Assembly: GCA_950295325.1 (NCBI GenBank)
Contig: OX485803.1
Location: forward strand, 6,322,001 to 6,386,000
Direction of reading: 5' to 3'
Length of the DNA stretch: 64,000 bases
DNA from: Polytrichum commune
Lineage: Eukaryota; Streptophyta; Polytrichopsida; Polytrichales; Polytrichaceae
Part shown: positions 1 through 10,856 of the stretch, piece by piece
Layout: each line of letters starts with the position of its first letter
Numbering within the stretch: the stretch's first letter is position 1
Notes under the pieces: generated by a model
Told to the model about the DNA's origin: nothing
What the model saw: only the letters and a program-made list of their open reading frames with translations
Databases searched by the model: none
Made by a program: the position numbers and the translations under genes

Positions 1-1311
<1,311 letters not shown>

Positions 1312-1522
1312 GTGATATTCAATTCTTTCAGTATGTTCTGGAGAACTTTTTGGCCACGTATTGGTTACAGTCAAACTTGGGCAATGTGTATCTTTCCAGT
1401 CTTAGTAATGATACTTTGTGTTTCTCATACTCTGGAACTTCCTGCAAGTGCCAAGAATTACGAATAGTTTTTGAAAGGGTGTCCTTCCTGCCACACCTTT
1501 GCAGAAACTATTGGAAATAAAT

Positions 1523-4500
1523 TTACTTTTCACAGAATGTGTCGAATTTTTTATTCCACTGACGAGCACCCTGTTTTAGTCCGTAGAGACATCGCAAGAG
1601 TAAACATACAAATTCAGGATGCTCGTTGTCAATGAACCCCTCTGGTTGAACCATAAAAATAATTTCGTCCAGTGGACTATTGAGGTAAGCGGTACAAACG
1701 TCAAATTGTCTTGTATGGAGATTAGAGTGAGCTGTAGTGGCGAACATTGTCCTCATGGAATCGGACTTAATTACTGGAGAGTATGTGTCGCTGTAATCTA
1801 CCCCTGCGATTTGTGAAAATCCTTTCGCAACCAAACGTGCTTTATACTTATCAATCTGTCCTGAAGGCTTATATTTCACCTTGAAAACCCATTTGCTTTT
1901 GATAGCTCGTCGTCCTGTAGGAAGAGCTACCAGCTTCCATGTCTTGTTGACCTTTAAGGACTCAATTTCTGCCTTCATAGCTTTCAGCCAAAGTTCAGCT
2001 TCTGGTAGAGACATAGCTTCTTGGTAAGAAGTAGGTTCTTGTATTCTGGATGTGGAAGCCATGCAGGCTTCTGAAATTCGGATGGCATCTCTAATATTCT
2101 GATGTTCATCATATACCCATTCCTCAAATCGTTGAGGAGGTTGCCTGGTTCTGATTGTGGAAGTAACCACAGGTACTGACTCTGTGGATGAACTGGATGC
2201 GGTGTCATCAACATGAGTAAAGACTGTCCGATTGATGTCATAAGGATCTGAATCAGAACTAGTGGTGTGTATTGGAATCTCGACACACAGATCGATAGGG
2301 TTTGTTTCTGAACTTGAACCGAGTTCTTGTGAACTGTCATCTTGGGAACCTAGTTCTTGAGAACTATCATCTGAGGGTTGGAGAACGGGGATATGATCTA
2401 CCGGGATAGGATCTACCGGGATCGGAGCTACCACATTGTCTAGGGTTGGAAATGAAACGTTGATTGCCGCGGGGTTCTGAGGAACACTAGTTGCAGAGTT
2501 TGTGTAAATGCTATCTTCGTGAACTACAATGTCAGTAGTAATTGAAACTTTTCGAGTCCCTGGATGCCAAACCCTAAACGCTTTCCCTTCAGACTCATAT
2601 CCGACAAAAACAAGTCTCTCACTCTTAGCCTCCAATTTAGAGCAAAGTTGTTTAGGGATATGTTTATAGGCATCAGATCCAAATGTACGAAAATAAGATA
2701 CGTCTGGTCGTACCTTGTAAATAAGCTCATATGGTGTCAGGCTGTTGAGTTTCTTGTTCACAGATCGATTGAGAACATGTACAACTGTAGCAGCAGCCTC
2801 TGCCCAGAGTCCGAGTGGAAGATTTTTGGCATGTAAAAGACTTCGCACTGCTTCAACGACAGTTCGATTGCTCCTCTCTATATAACCGTTTTGTTCAGGT
2901 GCATATGGTGCTGAGAATTCGTGCTTGATCCCTCGCCCTGTAGTGTATTGTTGAAAATCTTTACTCGAGAACTCGCCTCCATGATCTGTCCTGATACGGT
3001 TCACTTGAACTTTCATATCTCGTAGGATCTCTTTCTCTACGGATTGAAACTTGGTGAGTGCCTCAGATTTATGAGCCAGAAAGTATATAAACATATATCC
3101 GCTCGCATCATCCTTCACAAGCATGAAATAGTTAGCACCACCAAAAGATTTGGTCGCCAATGGACCACACAAGTCCATGTGTATGAATGTGCCCGGTTCT
3201 GTTGATCGCAGCTTGCCTAGTACCGTTTTGAAGGTTGATCGATGTTGCTTTCCGTATACACATCCCTCACAGAAATAATCCTCGCCTTGAGTAGATGGTA
3301 AATCAACTCCAGTCACAATGGTTGCTGTGGTTTTCACATAGTCATTGTTCAAATGACAAAACCGATTGTGCCAAGTCTGTAGAGACTCTGTCTTCAGGGC
3401 TGTGGAAGTTGCTTCGAGGTCAATCTGGTTGCCTATTGCTCGTATGTTAAGTTTGTAAAGCTTCCCGGATCGATATCCAGTAACGACTTCCTTCCCTTTT
3501 CCGTCATCGTCAATAAGACTGCAACCATCTCTCTTGTAAATTGTAACCACGCCTTTGTCAGCCGCAGCTCCAATTGAGAACAAATTAGCTCGCAATTTTG
3601 GTACATACAATACTCCTTCCAGGTATCCTGAACACCATTGTCCATCAACCAATCTCTCAATCTGAACTTTACCAATGCCTTCGACCCACAATCTTTGATT
3701 ATTTGCGATAAGAACAGACCATTTTCCTGTTGAAACCTCTCTCATATCCGTGAAGTACTCTTTACAGTCACTCATGTGCTCTGAAGCTCCCCCGTCTGCG
3801 TACCATGTTTGAGTACTGTGATCTGCTAGCAAGGCCTTAGAAATCCCTATGCAGCTCTCAGAAATTTCTGCCGGTGTAACTTTCTCACTCGCCAATGATT
3901 GTGATGGGTCTTCAACTATAGCCGTAAGAGCGATGCTTTCTCTCTTACTTTCTGTTAAGTGTGCGTGACTTTCTCTCTTAACAGATTTCGTCTCCTTCGA
4001 CAAATCTGGACACTCCCTCTTCCAGTGCCCTAACTTGTTACAGTGATGGCATCTTGTCCGTGCCTTGATTTCTTTGATGTAATCTGGCTCTTGACCACTT
4101 CTTCTCCCTGAACCACTGCTGGTTGGATTCGTTCTAGTATAGAATGCACTGTCCGAACCTGATGAGCCATATGCTGATCCAGCAATCTTGATCATGTTTT
4201 CTTCCTCCAAAATCCTCATAATCAAAGTCTTCCGAGTTTTCTGTGCATCTGGCATGCTTTTCCACCCTGTGAGTATGTGTCTGTATTCGGATGGCAAGCC
4301 ACTCAGAATCTTAGAGATCACCTGTTCCTCTGAGAATTTTTGTCCGATATCCTCAAGCCTCTTTGCCATTGCCTCAATCTTTGAAATATGTTTTCCAATG
4401 GAGTCGCCGCTCTGATACTTATATTCAAAGAACTGTAATGTCAGCAAGTAAATACTCTCGGCGGAGTATTGCTCATGTATCGCTATGAGCCTGTCCCACA

Positions 4501-4750
4501 TTTCCTTCGCTGTATCGCAGGTGATTATCATCTCGAGATGATCAGTGTCCAATGCCGTACTAATTAGTACCTTCGCCAGATTATTCTTCCTCTTCCAAGC
4601 TTCTTTGTCTATGGCATTACTGAGTGTCTCAGTTCCATTCACCACCTCAAAAGACTCTCGTCCTTCCAATGCTATTCGCATTTGGTACTTCCATAAGTTG
4701 AACTTGCCATCAGTCAACTTGAAAACTTGTCCTGATTGTCCTGATTCCAT
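1523..4750 (-). CDS. Copia gag-pol polyprotein, truncated in reverse transcriptase
   Basis: An uninterrupted frame of 1075 codons. In order it shows: a Copia-type gag domain (N-terminal 200 residues); a CCHC zinc knuckle near residues 233-246 (CHHCNKLGHWKREC); an aspartic protease site near 317 written DGGA instead of the usual DSGA; a GAG-pre-integrase HHCC zinc region near 450-500; and an integrase core with D (HMDLCGP, about 523), D (RTDHGGEF, about 587) and E (EQNGYIERSN, about 623). The start of the Copia reverse transcriptase lies near 930-1075 (KSKWVFKVKY, KARLVAKGFSQ, CLYGLKQGARQW). A TAA follows FCEK, well before the family's usual end near 1300-1400 residues. Lack of internal stops suggests a fairly recent insertion, but it cannot be autonomous without the YVDD motif and RNase H. 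Confidence 0.93.
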   Translation of the reverse strand: MESGQSGQVFKLTDGKFNLWKYQMRIALEGRESFEVVNGTETLSNAIDKEAWKRKNNLAKVLISTALDTDHLEMIITCDTAKEMWDRLIAIHEQYSAESIYLLTLQFFEYKYQSGDSIGKHISKIEAMAKRLEDIGQKFSEEQVISKILSGLPSEYRHILTGWKSMPDAQKTRKTLIMRILEEENMIKIAGSAYGSSGSDSAFYTRTNPTSSGSGRRSGQEPDYIKEIKARTRCHHCNKLGHWKRECPDLSKETKSVKRESHAHLTESKRESIALTAIVEDPSQSLASEKVTPAEISESCIGISKALLADHSTQTWYADGGASEHMSDCKEYFTDMREVSTGKWSVLIANNQRLWVEGIGKVQIERLVDGQWCSGYLEGVLYVPKLRANLFSIGAAADKGVVTIYKRDGCSLIDDDGKGKEVVTGYRSGKLYKLNIRAIGNQIDLEATSTALKTESLQTWHNRFCHLNNDYVKTTATIVTGVDLPSTQGEDYFCEGCVYGKQHRSTFKTVLGKLRSTEPGTFIHMDLCGPLATKSFGGANYFMLVKDDASGYMFIYFLAHKSEALTKFQSVEKEILRDMKVQVNRIRTDHGGEFSSKDFQQYTTGRGIKHEFSAPYAPEQNGYIERSNRTVVEAVRSLLHAKNLPLGLWAEAAATVVHVLNRSVNKKLNSLTPYELIYKVRPDVSYFRTFGSDAYKHIPKQLCSKLEAKSERLVFVGYESEGKAFRVWHPGTRKVSITTDIVVHEDSIYTNSATSVPQNPAAINVSFPTLDNVVAPIPVDPIPVDHIPVLQPSDDSSQELGSQDDSSQELGSSSETNPIDLCVEIPIHTTSSDSDPYDINRTVFTHVDDTASSSSTESVPVVTSTIRTRQPPQRFEEWVYDEHQNIRDAIRISEACMASTSRIQEPTSYQEAMSLPEAELWLKAMKAEIESLKVNKTWKLVALPTGRRAIKSKWVFKVKYKPSGQIDKYKARLVAKGFSQIAGVDYSDTYSPVIKSDSMRTMFATTAHSNLHTRQFDVCTAYLNSPLDEIIFMVQPEGFIDNEHPEFVCLLLRCLYGLKQGARQWNKKFDTFCEK

Positions 4751-4930
4751 CTTTTCTTGTATTGCTACTATTGATATCGCGTTCTTAGACTCTACTCATA
4801 CTTCTGAGCAACTAAGCATACATAAGCGAAAATTTTTTGCTGCTACTAGAGAGAAGAGATTTTTCAAACTCACAGCATCTTCATTGTGAAACTTCAACAT
4901 ACTAACCTATGCTACGAATTACTCTTCCAC

Positions 4931-4950
4931 GCGTGTGTGGGCCCATAACC
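4931..4950 (-). other. Primer-binding site complementary to the initiator tRNA-Met anticodon arm
   Basis: The plus strand reads GCGTGTGTGGGCCCATAACC. Plant initiator tRNA-Met contains GCGTGGTGGGCCCATAACC across its anticodon stem and loop, so the match is complete apart from one inserted T. In element orientation the site reads GGTTATGGGCCCA, right after the LTR. The common plant Copia site is complementary to the tRNA 3' end (TGGTATCAGAGC) and is not seen here. This fits priming by a cleaved 5' half-tRNA, as known for Drosophila copia. The tRNA sequence is from general knowledge. Confidence 0.75.
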
Positions 4951-4953
4951 TTT

Positions 4954-5249
4954 TGCAGATGAAACACAGCAGTGATTGAAATAGCACAAGCATAAGTTTA
5001 TTACATGAAGTTGATACAACGTCCTAGCTTCCTCCTCTATCGTAACTTGAAACACACAGACTAAAGACTAAACTCATCTATCTATATTGAATGGTAAGGG
5101 ATCTAGAACGATCTAAGAGAGCGGGAAACTGATAATTCAAAACTACTACCTACTATAATGATGACGTGTCAATCTAGCTGTCATTGAACTGCCACGTGGA
5201 TACTACAATGCTCATTGAATCTATAAAACATATGTTCAACACTCCCACA
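4954..5249 (-). repeat. Putative 5' LTR of the Copia element
   Basis: In element orientation it begins TGTGGGAGTGTTGAACAT and ends CATCTGCA, so it has TG...CA ends and is about 296 bp long. An AATAAA-like polyadenylation signal lies inside, and the primer-binding site lies four bases downstream. There is no second LTR in the window to compare, so the borders are inferred from the TG/CA ends, the LTR-like opening and the adjacent primer-binding site. Confidence 0.65.
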
Positions 5250-5251
5250 GT

Positions 5252-5425
5252 ATATAATATTAACAATATATTAATATATTAATTATATATTAATATGTAT
5301 ATATAATATGTATATATAATATATAGTATAGTATATATAGTATATATAGTATATATAGTATATATATTATATATATTATATATTATTGAATTATTTGAAG
5401 TTATATACTATATTGTATATAGTAT
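5252..5425. repeat. AT-rich simple repeat
   Basis: Almost pure A/T with many tatata, atatagt and attaatat units, directly next to the outer end of the Copia LTR. It may have been the insertion site or arisen at the junction. No gene signal is seen from here to the kinesin-like exon at 5942. Confidence 0.85.
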
Positions 5426-5941
5426 GTTTATAGTTATTATTTCATAAGTGATTAGTATCCACACCATAGAATATGATATAACTTAATTAGTAAAAGAAAA
5501 TTAATGTTGACAGAATTTATAGCAACATGTAACTCCAAATGGTAACCAACACTAATTAGCAAAACAGTGTAGAGCTTGTGTGCCTAAGGACCAAGTGACC
5601 AGGGCGGTTTGGATGGATGAACAAATCTACATGGAGTCTTACACATGAAATTCTTAAATGGCATGTGACAGGCATTTGTTAAAATTGCAGAAGCCGTCTC
5701 CTCTTGCCCTGTAAGTATCTGCTGCCCACTGTCTTATTTGATGAATTCTTTGACAGCGAAGGAATTTTGTTAATGGCATGACAGGAAGGAATTTTGATAA
5801 GTGAATCTCTCTCCAACTTAAGTTTTGGAGGCACAAGCATCTATGGATGTCCTTACAGAGTAGTATTGCTTAGAGATTGGAATTCAAGTTGTTTCTGTCT
5901 TACCTTACTGAGTTGTTTGGTGTTTCTTGTGAAATTTGTAG

Positions 5942-6088
5942 TGAAAGAGCTTCAGAGACGAACAATGCTGGACAAAAGCTACGAGATGGTGCAAACATCA
6001 ATCGTTCACTTCTTGCTTTAGCTAATTGCATCAATGCTCTTGGCAAACAGCAAAAGAAAGGATTGGCTTATGTTCCTTATCGGAATAG
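5942..6088 (+). pseudogene. Orphan kinesin-8-like motor-domain exon
   Basis: A 147-bp segment encodes [38 protein letters not shown] and [11 protein letters not shown]. This is the switch II-helix alpha4 region of the kinesin motor (LAGSERA...N.SL..L..CI..L), with the [15 protein letters not shown] wording typical of kinesin-8 (KIF18/19). An AG acceptor precedes it (5940-5941) and a GT donor follows (6089-6090). Both are where a genuine exon would break: the family's next residues are S-K-L-T-R, and AG|GT splits the Ser codon. I found no other kinesin exon within several kb on either side, so this is probably a duplicated or captured gene fragment with its splice borders intact, not a gene. 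Confidence 0.8.
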
Positions 6089-7846
6089 GTATAGTCTTAT
6101 CAATCCCAACCTTGCCAGAAACTTCCATCATTTTACATCCAGAGATCTTGTAAGTAGTGCACAATGTTATTACCTCAAAAGTCCATGTGCATCTCCTAAG
6201 AAGCTCTTCCAATTAATAAAGCGGACATTACCTCATTGTCTTTGTGAATTAGTTTCAGAGAATTATCTATTAATAGCAAGACCTTGGATGGAAGGTCTTT
6301 GCCTGTCCTTATGAGATGTTGAACACAACTAATGACGTGCTGTCTGTGTACAATGATGTTTGCACCCCAGGGAATGTTTCAGAAATAACTCAAACGCAGA
6401 AGAATGACATGATAGCCTATCAAAATCTGAGAGATGGTTAGGTTTGTTACAAAAGTAGTCTTGATTGTGTTTCTTATCCAGTTGTGGATGATTTGCAGCA
6501 AGCTGACTAGACTGTTGAAGGATGGATTGAGTGGGAAGGGTTTAGGGTTTAGGGGTTTGGGGTTTAGGCTTAATGACATCATCAGAATTAATTAGACTTA
6601 ATGACATTAAATCACACTTAATTGGTTTGAATGTGTATGAATACTTGTGAAAGTAGGCGGCGTTATTAAAATATTATAAAATATACATACTAAATCAGCA
6701 CACTAAATTTAAGTGTCATTTTAGAATGACAAAAAGAATTTCAAATGGTAAGTCAAAAAAATTATAACCTCAATGTTAATGAGGATTTTGTAATTTTATT
6801 TGACCTCCAAGTTGATTACATGCTTCATTGATGGTTTCACTTCCGGAATGAAATCCCAATGAATTGCTTATTTACTAATTGGAAGTGCACATATATATTG
6901 GATTTTAGACCTTGAAGGCGAAGTGCACTCAATATGGGATTTGTAGTCAAGCGGGCTTCCCCATAAAGAAGGATGAAGTTTTCAGTGTCATCTGCGAGGC
7001 CTTCATCCCCCGAAGGTACGAGTGTAGGTGTTGGTTCACCCTAGCCTCTTAGTTGTGGTTTGTTGCTACCTAGAGGTGTGAAGTTTGTGGTTCCATTTTT
7101 CTTGCTTCAAGTGCAATCCCTAACCTTTGAATGAAGTTTTTGTCTCATCATGGAAATATTCTAGTACGACTAGATGTACTAGATTCATGGAGCATGTCTG
7201 CACACATGCGTGGGATTTGGTTTACGTAGGACCAATATTTGTGCGGCGATCGAGTCACAAGTGCAAGGAAAGGTGATTAGTTATCTAAAGTTGCTCTTCT
7301 CTTCAAAGGCCGATTACTTCGGTTCAAATCGGATTCCTCGAAGGTAAGAATTTAAAAGCTGACTCGTCTAGGTAAGGTTTGAACAATGTTGTTAGATGTG
7401 CGGAGCAGTGTGAGATCTGACTTGTTACAACACCGGTTCAGCCTAAAGGACATTCAATCACATAAGTTATTCTCTCTCCTCTTCACAAGATTTCTAGAGT
7501 TTAAGACGTTTATGTATTGATCATTAAAGTTGAACTTGGATTGTGATAATTTTGCTGGACGGCGATGGCGAACTTTTGTACTATGTAGGATTGATCTGCT
7601 GTTTCTGTTTTTACCTTATTAGATGTCATTTGAGGCATACTTGTTCTTCAATTAGTGATGACCCAGGCCATCTTTTAACATTTTGAGAGATCAAAAGCCG
7701 GATCTAGCGTCTGTCAAACATATGATATGAGTTAGTGATTTCTTGCGTAGTTTACGAGAAGATGTGAACTGGGGCTTGGGCGATGTGGATCTAATCGGGC
7801 AGGTTGGAAGATCATCTTTGTGCACATTTCAAATCGGGTTTCATTT
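6089..7846. other. Intergenic stretch upstream of the kinase-lectin gene
   Basis: No convincing gene. A short open stretch at about 6300-6440 ([16 protein letters not shown]) is followed by a stop and is not recognised. A telomere-like repeat sits at 6538-6568. The last 800 bp before the kinase ATG could hold its promoter and 5' UTR, but I cannot point to a specific promoter element. Confidence 0.5.
6538..6568 (+). repeat. Interstitial telomere-like repeat (TTTAGGG variants)
   Basis: About four degenerate copies of the plant telomere unit: GGGTTTAGGG, TTTAGGGG, TTTGGGG, TTTAGG. It is too short for a telomere. Such blocks are common near plant promoters (telo-box) or at repair scars. Confidence 0.7.
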
Positions 7847-10800
7847 ATGGCTCAAGGGTGGATGAACTTTGCATGGCGCTGGGTTACGCTGCAGCCAGCT
7901 GATGTTCCCCAGCCGGCTGCAAATGATTTTCTCAAATTCTGCCAGGGCATAGTCGACAAATTGGATGATCTGATGAAGAACAGTCGTTCAAGTCAAGAGT
8001 ATCTGATGAACGAGAAACAATGTCTCTTTCTTGTCAAAAGGCTTTCAAAAACACTGGCAGGTATTCCACACTCATCACATCCTGATGAGAAAACATCTCT
8101 TGTGTTTCAAGAACTTCGCTATGTTTTCGAAGATGCCCACAGGCTCATCCAATCCTGTTGCATTAAATCCACCGCTTCGAATTCGGAACGGCTAAGAGCA
8201 GCTATCGAGGAAGGTGATATGAAGCATACTTTCGCAAAACTCCTCTATGACGTCAAATGGCACGCATATGTTCTTCAAAGCATTCTTGAGGATTCTGGAG
8301 GTCCCAGGACCACATTTGAAGCAATGAAGTGCCGCGGTGATCTGATTTTAGATGACCATGCGGCTCTTATGAATGCAAAGAGAAAAGATGACACGGTTCT
8401 GACTGAACGTCTCAAATCTTTGACACTGCACTGCGAACCAGAGCGAGGCCTTGCAGATCAGTTGCTCGAACATAGAGACGTACAGGCGCAGTCAAGCGAG
8501 GATTTAGGGCACGCCGTGTTGCGATTGCGTGAAGACGAGATGAAAGAACATCCCCATGGCAAACAAATTGGAAAAGGCTCGTTCGGAGAGGTACGAGAAA
8601 TAAATTTTCTAGGCGGACGCCTTGCAGCAAAGATTATTTTCCAGAGTCGGAGTGATGAAATGGAAGTGAAAGCTATGCAGGGACTGGGGCATCACCCCAA
8701 CATAGTGCGCCTCTACTGCTCCTCCAAAAACAATGAAGAATGCGTTCTCATTATGGAAAAAATGGACAACGACCTGGCTTGCATTTTGCGGGACAAGAGG
8801 TTTCAACGCATATGCAATGAGGTTTCACTTGTGGAAAAGGTTGTCTTGATGCTGGAGATTGCGGAAGGCATGAGGTATATTCACAAAATGCATATGGCGC
8901 ATCGTGATCTGAAACCAAGTAATGTCCTCGTGAACCTTGAAGATCCGACAAAAATATCCTCCAGAGCTTGTTCAGTGAAGATTGCTGATTTTGGTTTGAC
9001 TAAAACCAAAGAGGCCAGCAGAACCTACAAAGACCAGACTACAAACCTCGGGACTTCAAGGTATATGGCGCCGGAGATGATCGCTTTTGGAAATGAGAAA
9101 GGCAAATTCAACCCCACGAAAGCTGATGTCCACAGCTTTGGTATTATGTGTTTTGAGATTCTGACTGGGCAATCTGCTTTTGGAGAGATAGAGGAGTGGG
9201 GTGCTTTTAAGAAGGAAGTGAAAGAGAATGGGGACTTCAGACCAGTTCTTGAGCAGGGATCCGGTCCTCTGCGGTTGGAATCTTTGATTCAAAGGTGCTG
9301 GGCCCCCAGCCATCGCTCTCGGCCTGATTTCAACAGGATCTGCCTAGAACTTAGATACATCAAAGGGCTACTCCTGCGAGGTGGGTTTTTCATGTGCTGT
9401 ATCTTTTTCAATATTACACATTCTCATACTAATTTAATGTTGCAGTACTTGCTAGCTATCAACGTGCAATCATTATCAGTTGCTTCATTTCATAGGCTCC
9501 TATTTTTTTGGGCATTATGTTTCTTAGGTGACGATCAAAAGCTACAGACGAAGATCGACTTCACAGATGAACTTGGATCACCTGATTCGACACAACAGGT
9601 ATGCAAATACATGTAAATCTTCAATCAAGCACGATTGAGAGCGATCAGACCTCTATTTTCCTACTTTATGGTACCTAGAATTTAACCAACAATTGTATAT
9701 CTAATTACCAAATTCCAGCAAATAAATTTTTTGTGCCACAAATAACTACCGACACAAAACTTGAACTTAATTGTTGGTGATGGCATTACAGTAGGAAATT
9801 TGTGTCGGAGTGTCTAAACTATTTGAGTGAGTGATGATCTAGAAATACAAGATTCCCTTCTCCTCTCCTCGATATCCTCTTCTCCCCATCTACATTCATA
9901 TGAGTAAGATGATACTAAGGAGGCTCTAGACGTGTTGCCATTCTCCATAAAGCACTTTGACATTGGTCCAGAGATGAAAAGAGCTACTGAAAGAAGTGTT
10001 TATGTAACACATAATACTTGCAACATAACACAAAATCATATGATCATAAAATAAATAGAAGAATAGCATATAGTACAAGACGAAGTACCTCCTCATGATA
10101 CAGTACTTGAGAGAGAGTGTTAGTCTGTCTTCATCTGGTTTGAAGGATTTATGTTGCACTCATGAAAACAAACAGCATGAAGACTGTCCACAAGCTACAC
10201 CGGTTAAGCAAGGGCCATGGGGTCATAATGAGCGGAACAAAATATCTGGTCGGTTTGATCATATGGCAGCTTCCATCAAGTGGATCAGAGTGAAATACCA
10301 CCATAATCCACCAGGGGTGGGGTCACTGGAGGTGATATATGTGGAAGCTGATGGGCTGGAGCGCAAGGAAACATATTGTCAAAATTTCGATGGAATCAGT
10401 AAACAGGTAAATATTAAACCATTAAACAAGAGGTAAATATCACGGCCCCCACTTCAACTCTAGCTCAATATTTCATTAGGTTTTGTTGTTGCGTGCATTT
10501 CTTATACTTGTGTCGCCATTTGATGGTTGTTGTTTGTACGATTTCAGATAACACTCGAGTCTGGTGAATACATCAAACAGGTGAGCGGATGGGTGGCCAC
10601 GCATCCGGGGAGAGCACTAGGTGAAAGTCGTGAACCTCTTTGGTGTGTAGTATCACTAACCTTACAGACAAATCTCCAGACTTATGGTCCATTTGGTGAT
10701 GAGACCAGGGCTGTGTCGGCTCAGCGGTTCAAAAGTGGAACTGGAAAAGTGGTGGGATTTTTTGGAGCAGCTGGTGTTAATCTTGGTAAACTAGGCGTTT

Positions 10801-10856
10801 ATATAATCCCTGATGGCCAAGAGGATGCTGATCCAAGTTATTTGGTAGATCAATAG
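7847..10856 (+). CDS. Protein kinase fused to a jacalin-like lectin domain (714 aa)
   Basis: Four exons: 7847-9380, 9528-9598, about 10176-10406 and 10548-10856. The phases agree at every junction. Residues 1-230 form an unnamed helical N-terminal region (FLKFCQGIVDKLDD, QCLFLVKRLSKTLAGIP) like that in some plant RAF/TKL-type kinases. The kinase domain (about 240-510) has the glycine loop GKGSFGEV (242-249), Lys262 in AAKII, HRDLKPSN (352-359), DFG (381-383), APE (408-410) and DVHSFGIMCFEILTG. All catalytic residues are present, so it should be active. After a short linker, residues about 536-713 match a jacalin/mannose-binding lectin fold: GRFDHMAASIKWIRVKY, VSGWVATHPGR, VSLTLQTNLQTYGPFGDET, VGFFGAAGVNLGKLGVY. 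The ATG at 7847 was chosen because the paralogue at 14-15.5 kb has the same MAQ start. No signal peptide or membrane helix is seen, so it is probably cytosolic. The third exon's acceptor is the least certain border. Confidence 0.87.

Larger units (their letters stand above)
1523..5249 (-). mobile_element. Ty1/Copia LTR retrotransposon, 3'-truncated
   Basis: The element runs right to left: putative 5' LTR (4954-5249), primer-binding site (4931-4950), leader, then one long gag-pol frame from 4750. The frame stops inside reverse transcriptase at 1523. The YVDD catalytic block, RNase H, polypurine tract and 3' LTR are missing. The left border abuts intronic DNA of the truncated fumarase gene, so one deletion or rearrangement may have removed both the element's 3' end and the fumarase's last exons. 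The right border abuts an AT-rich simple repeat. No target-site duplication can be assessed because one end is lost. Confidence 0.9.

Noticed and set aside
6300-6440. Open stretch [16 protein letters not shown] after the kinesin-like exon
   Set aside because: Does not match the kinesin sequence expected next or any other family known to me, and ends in a stop.
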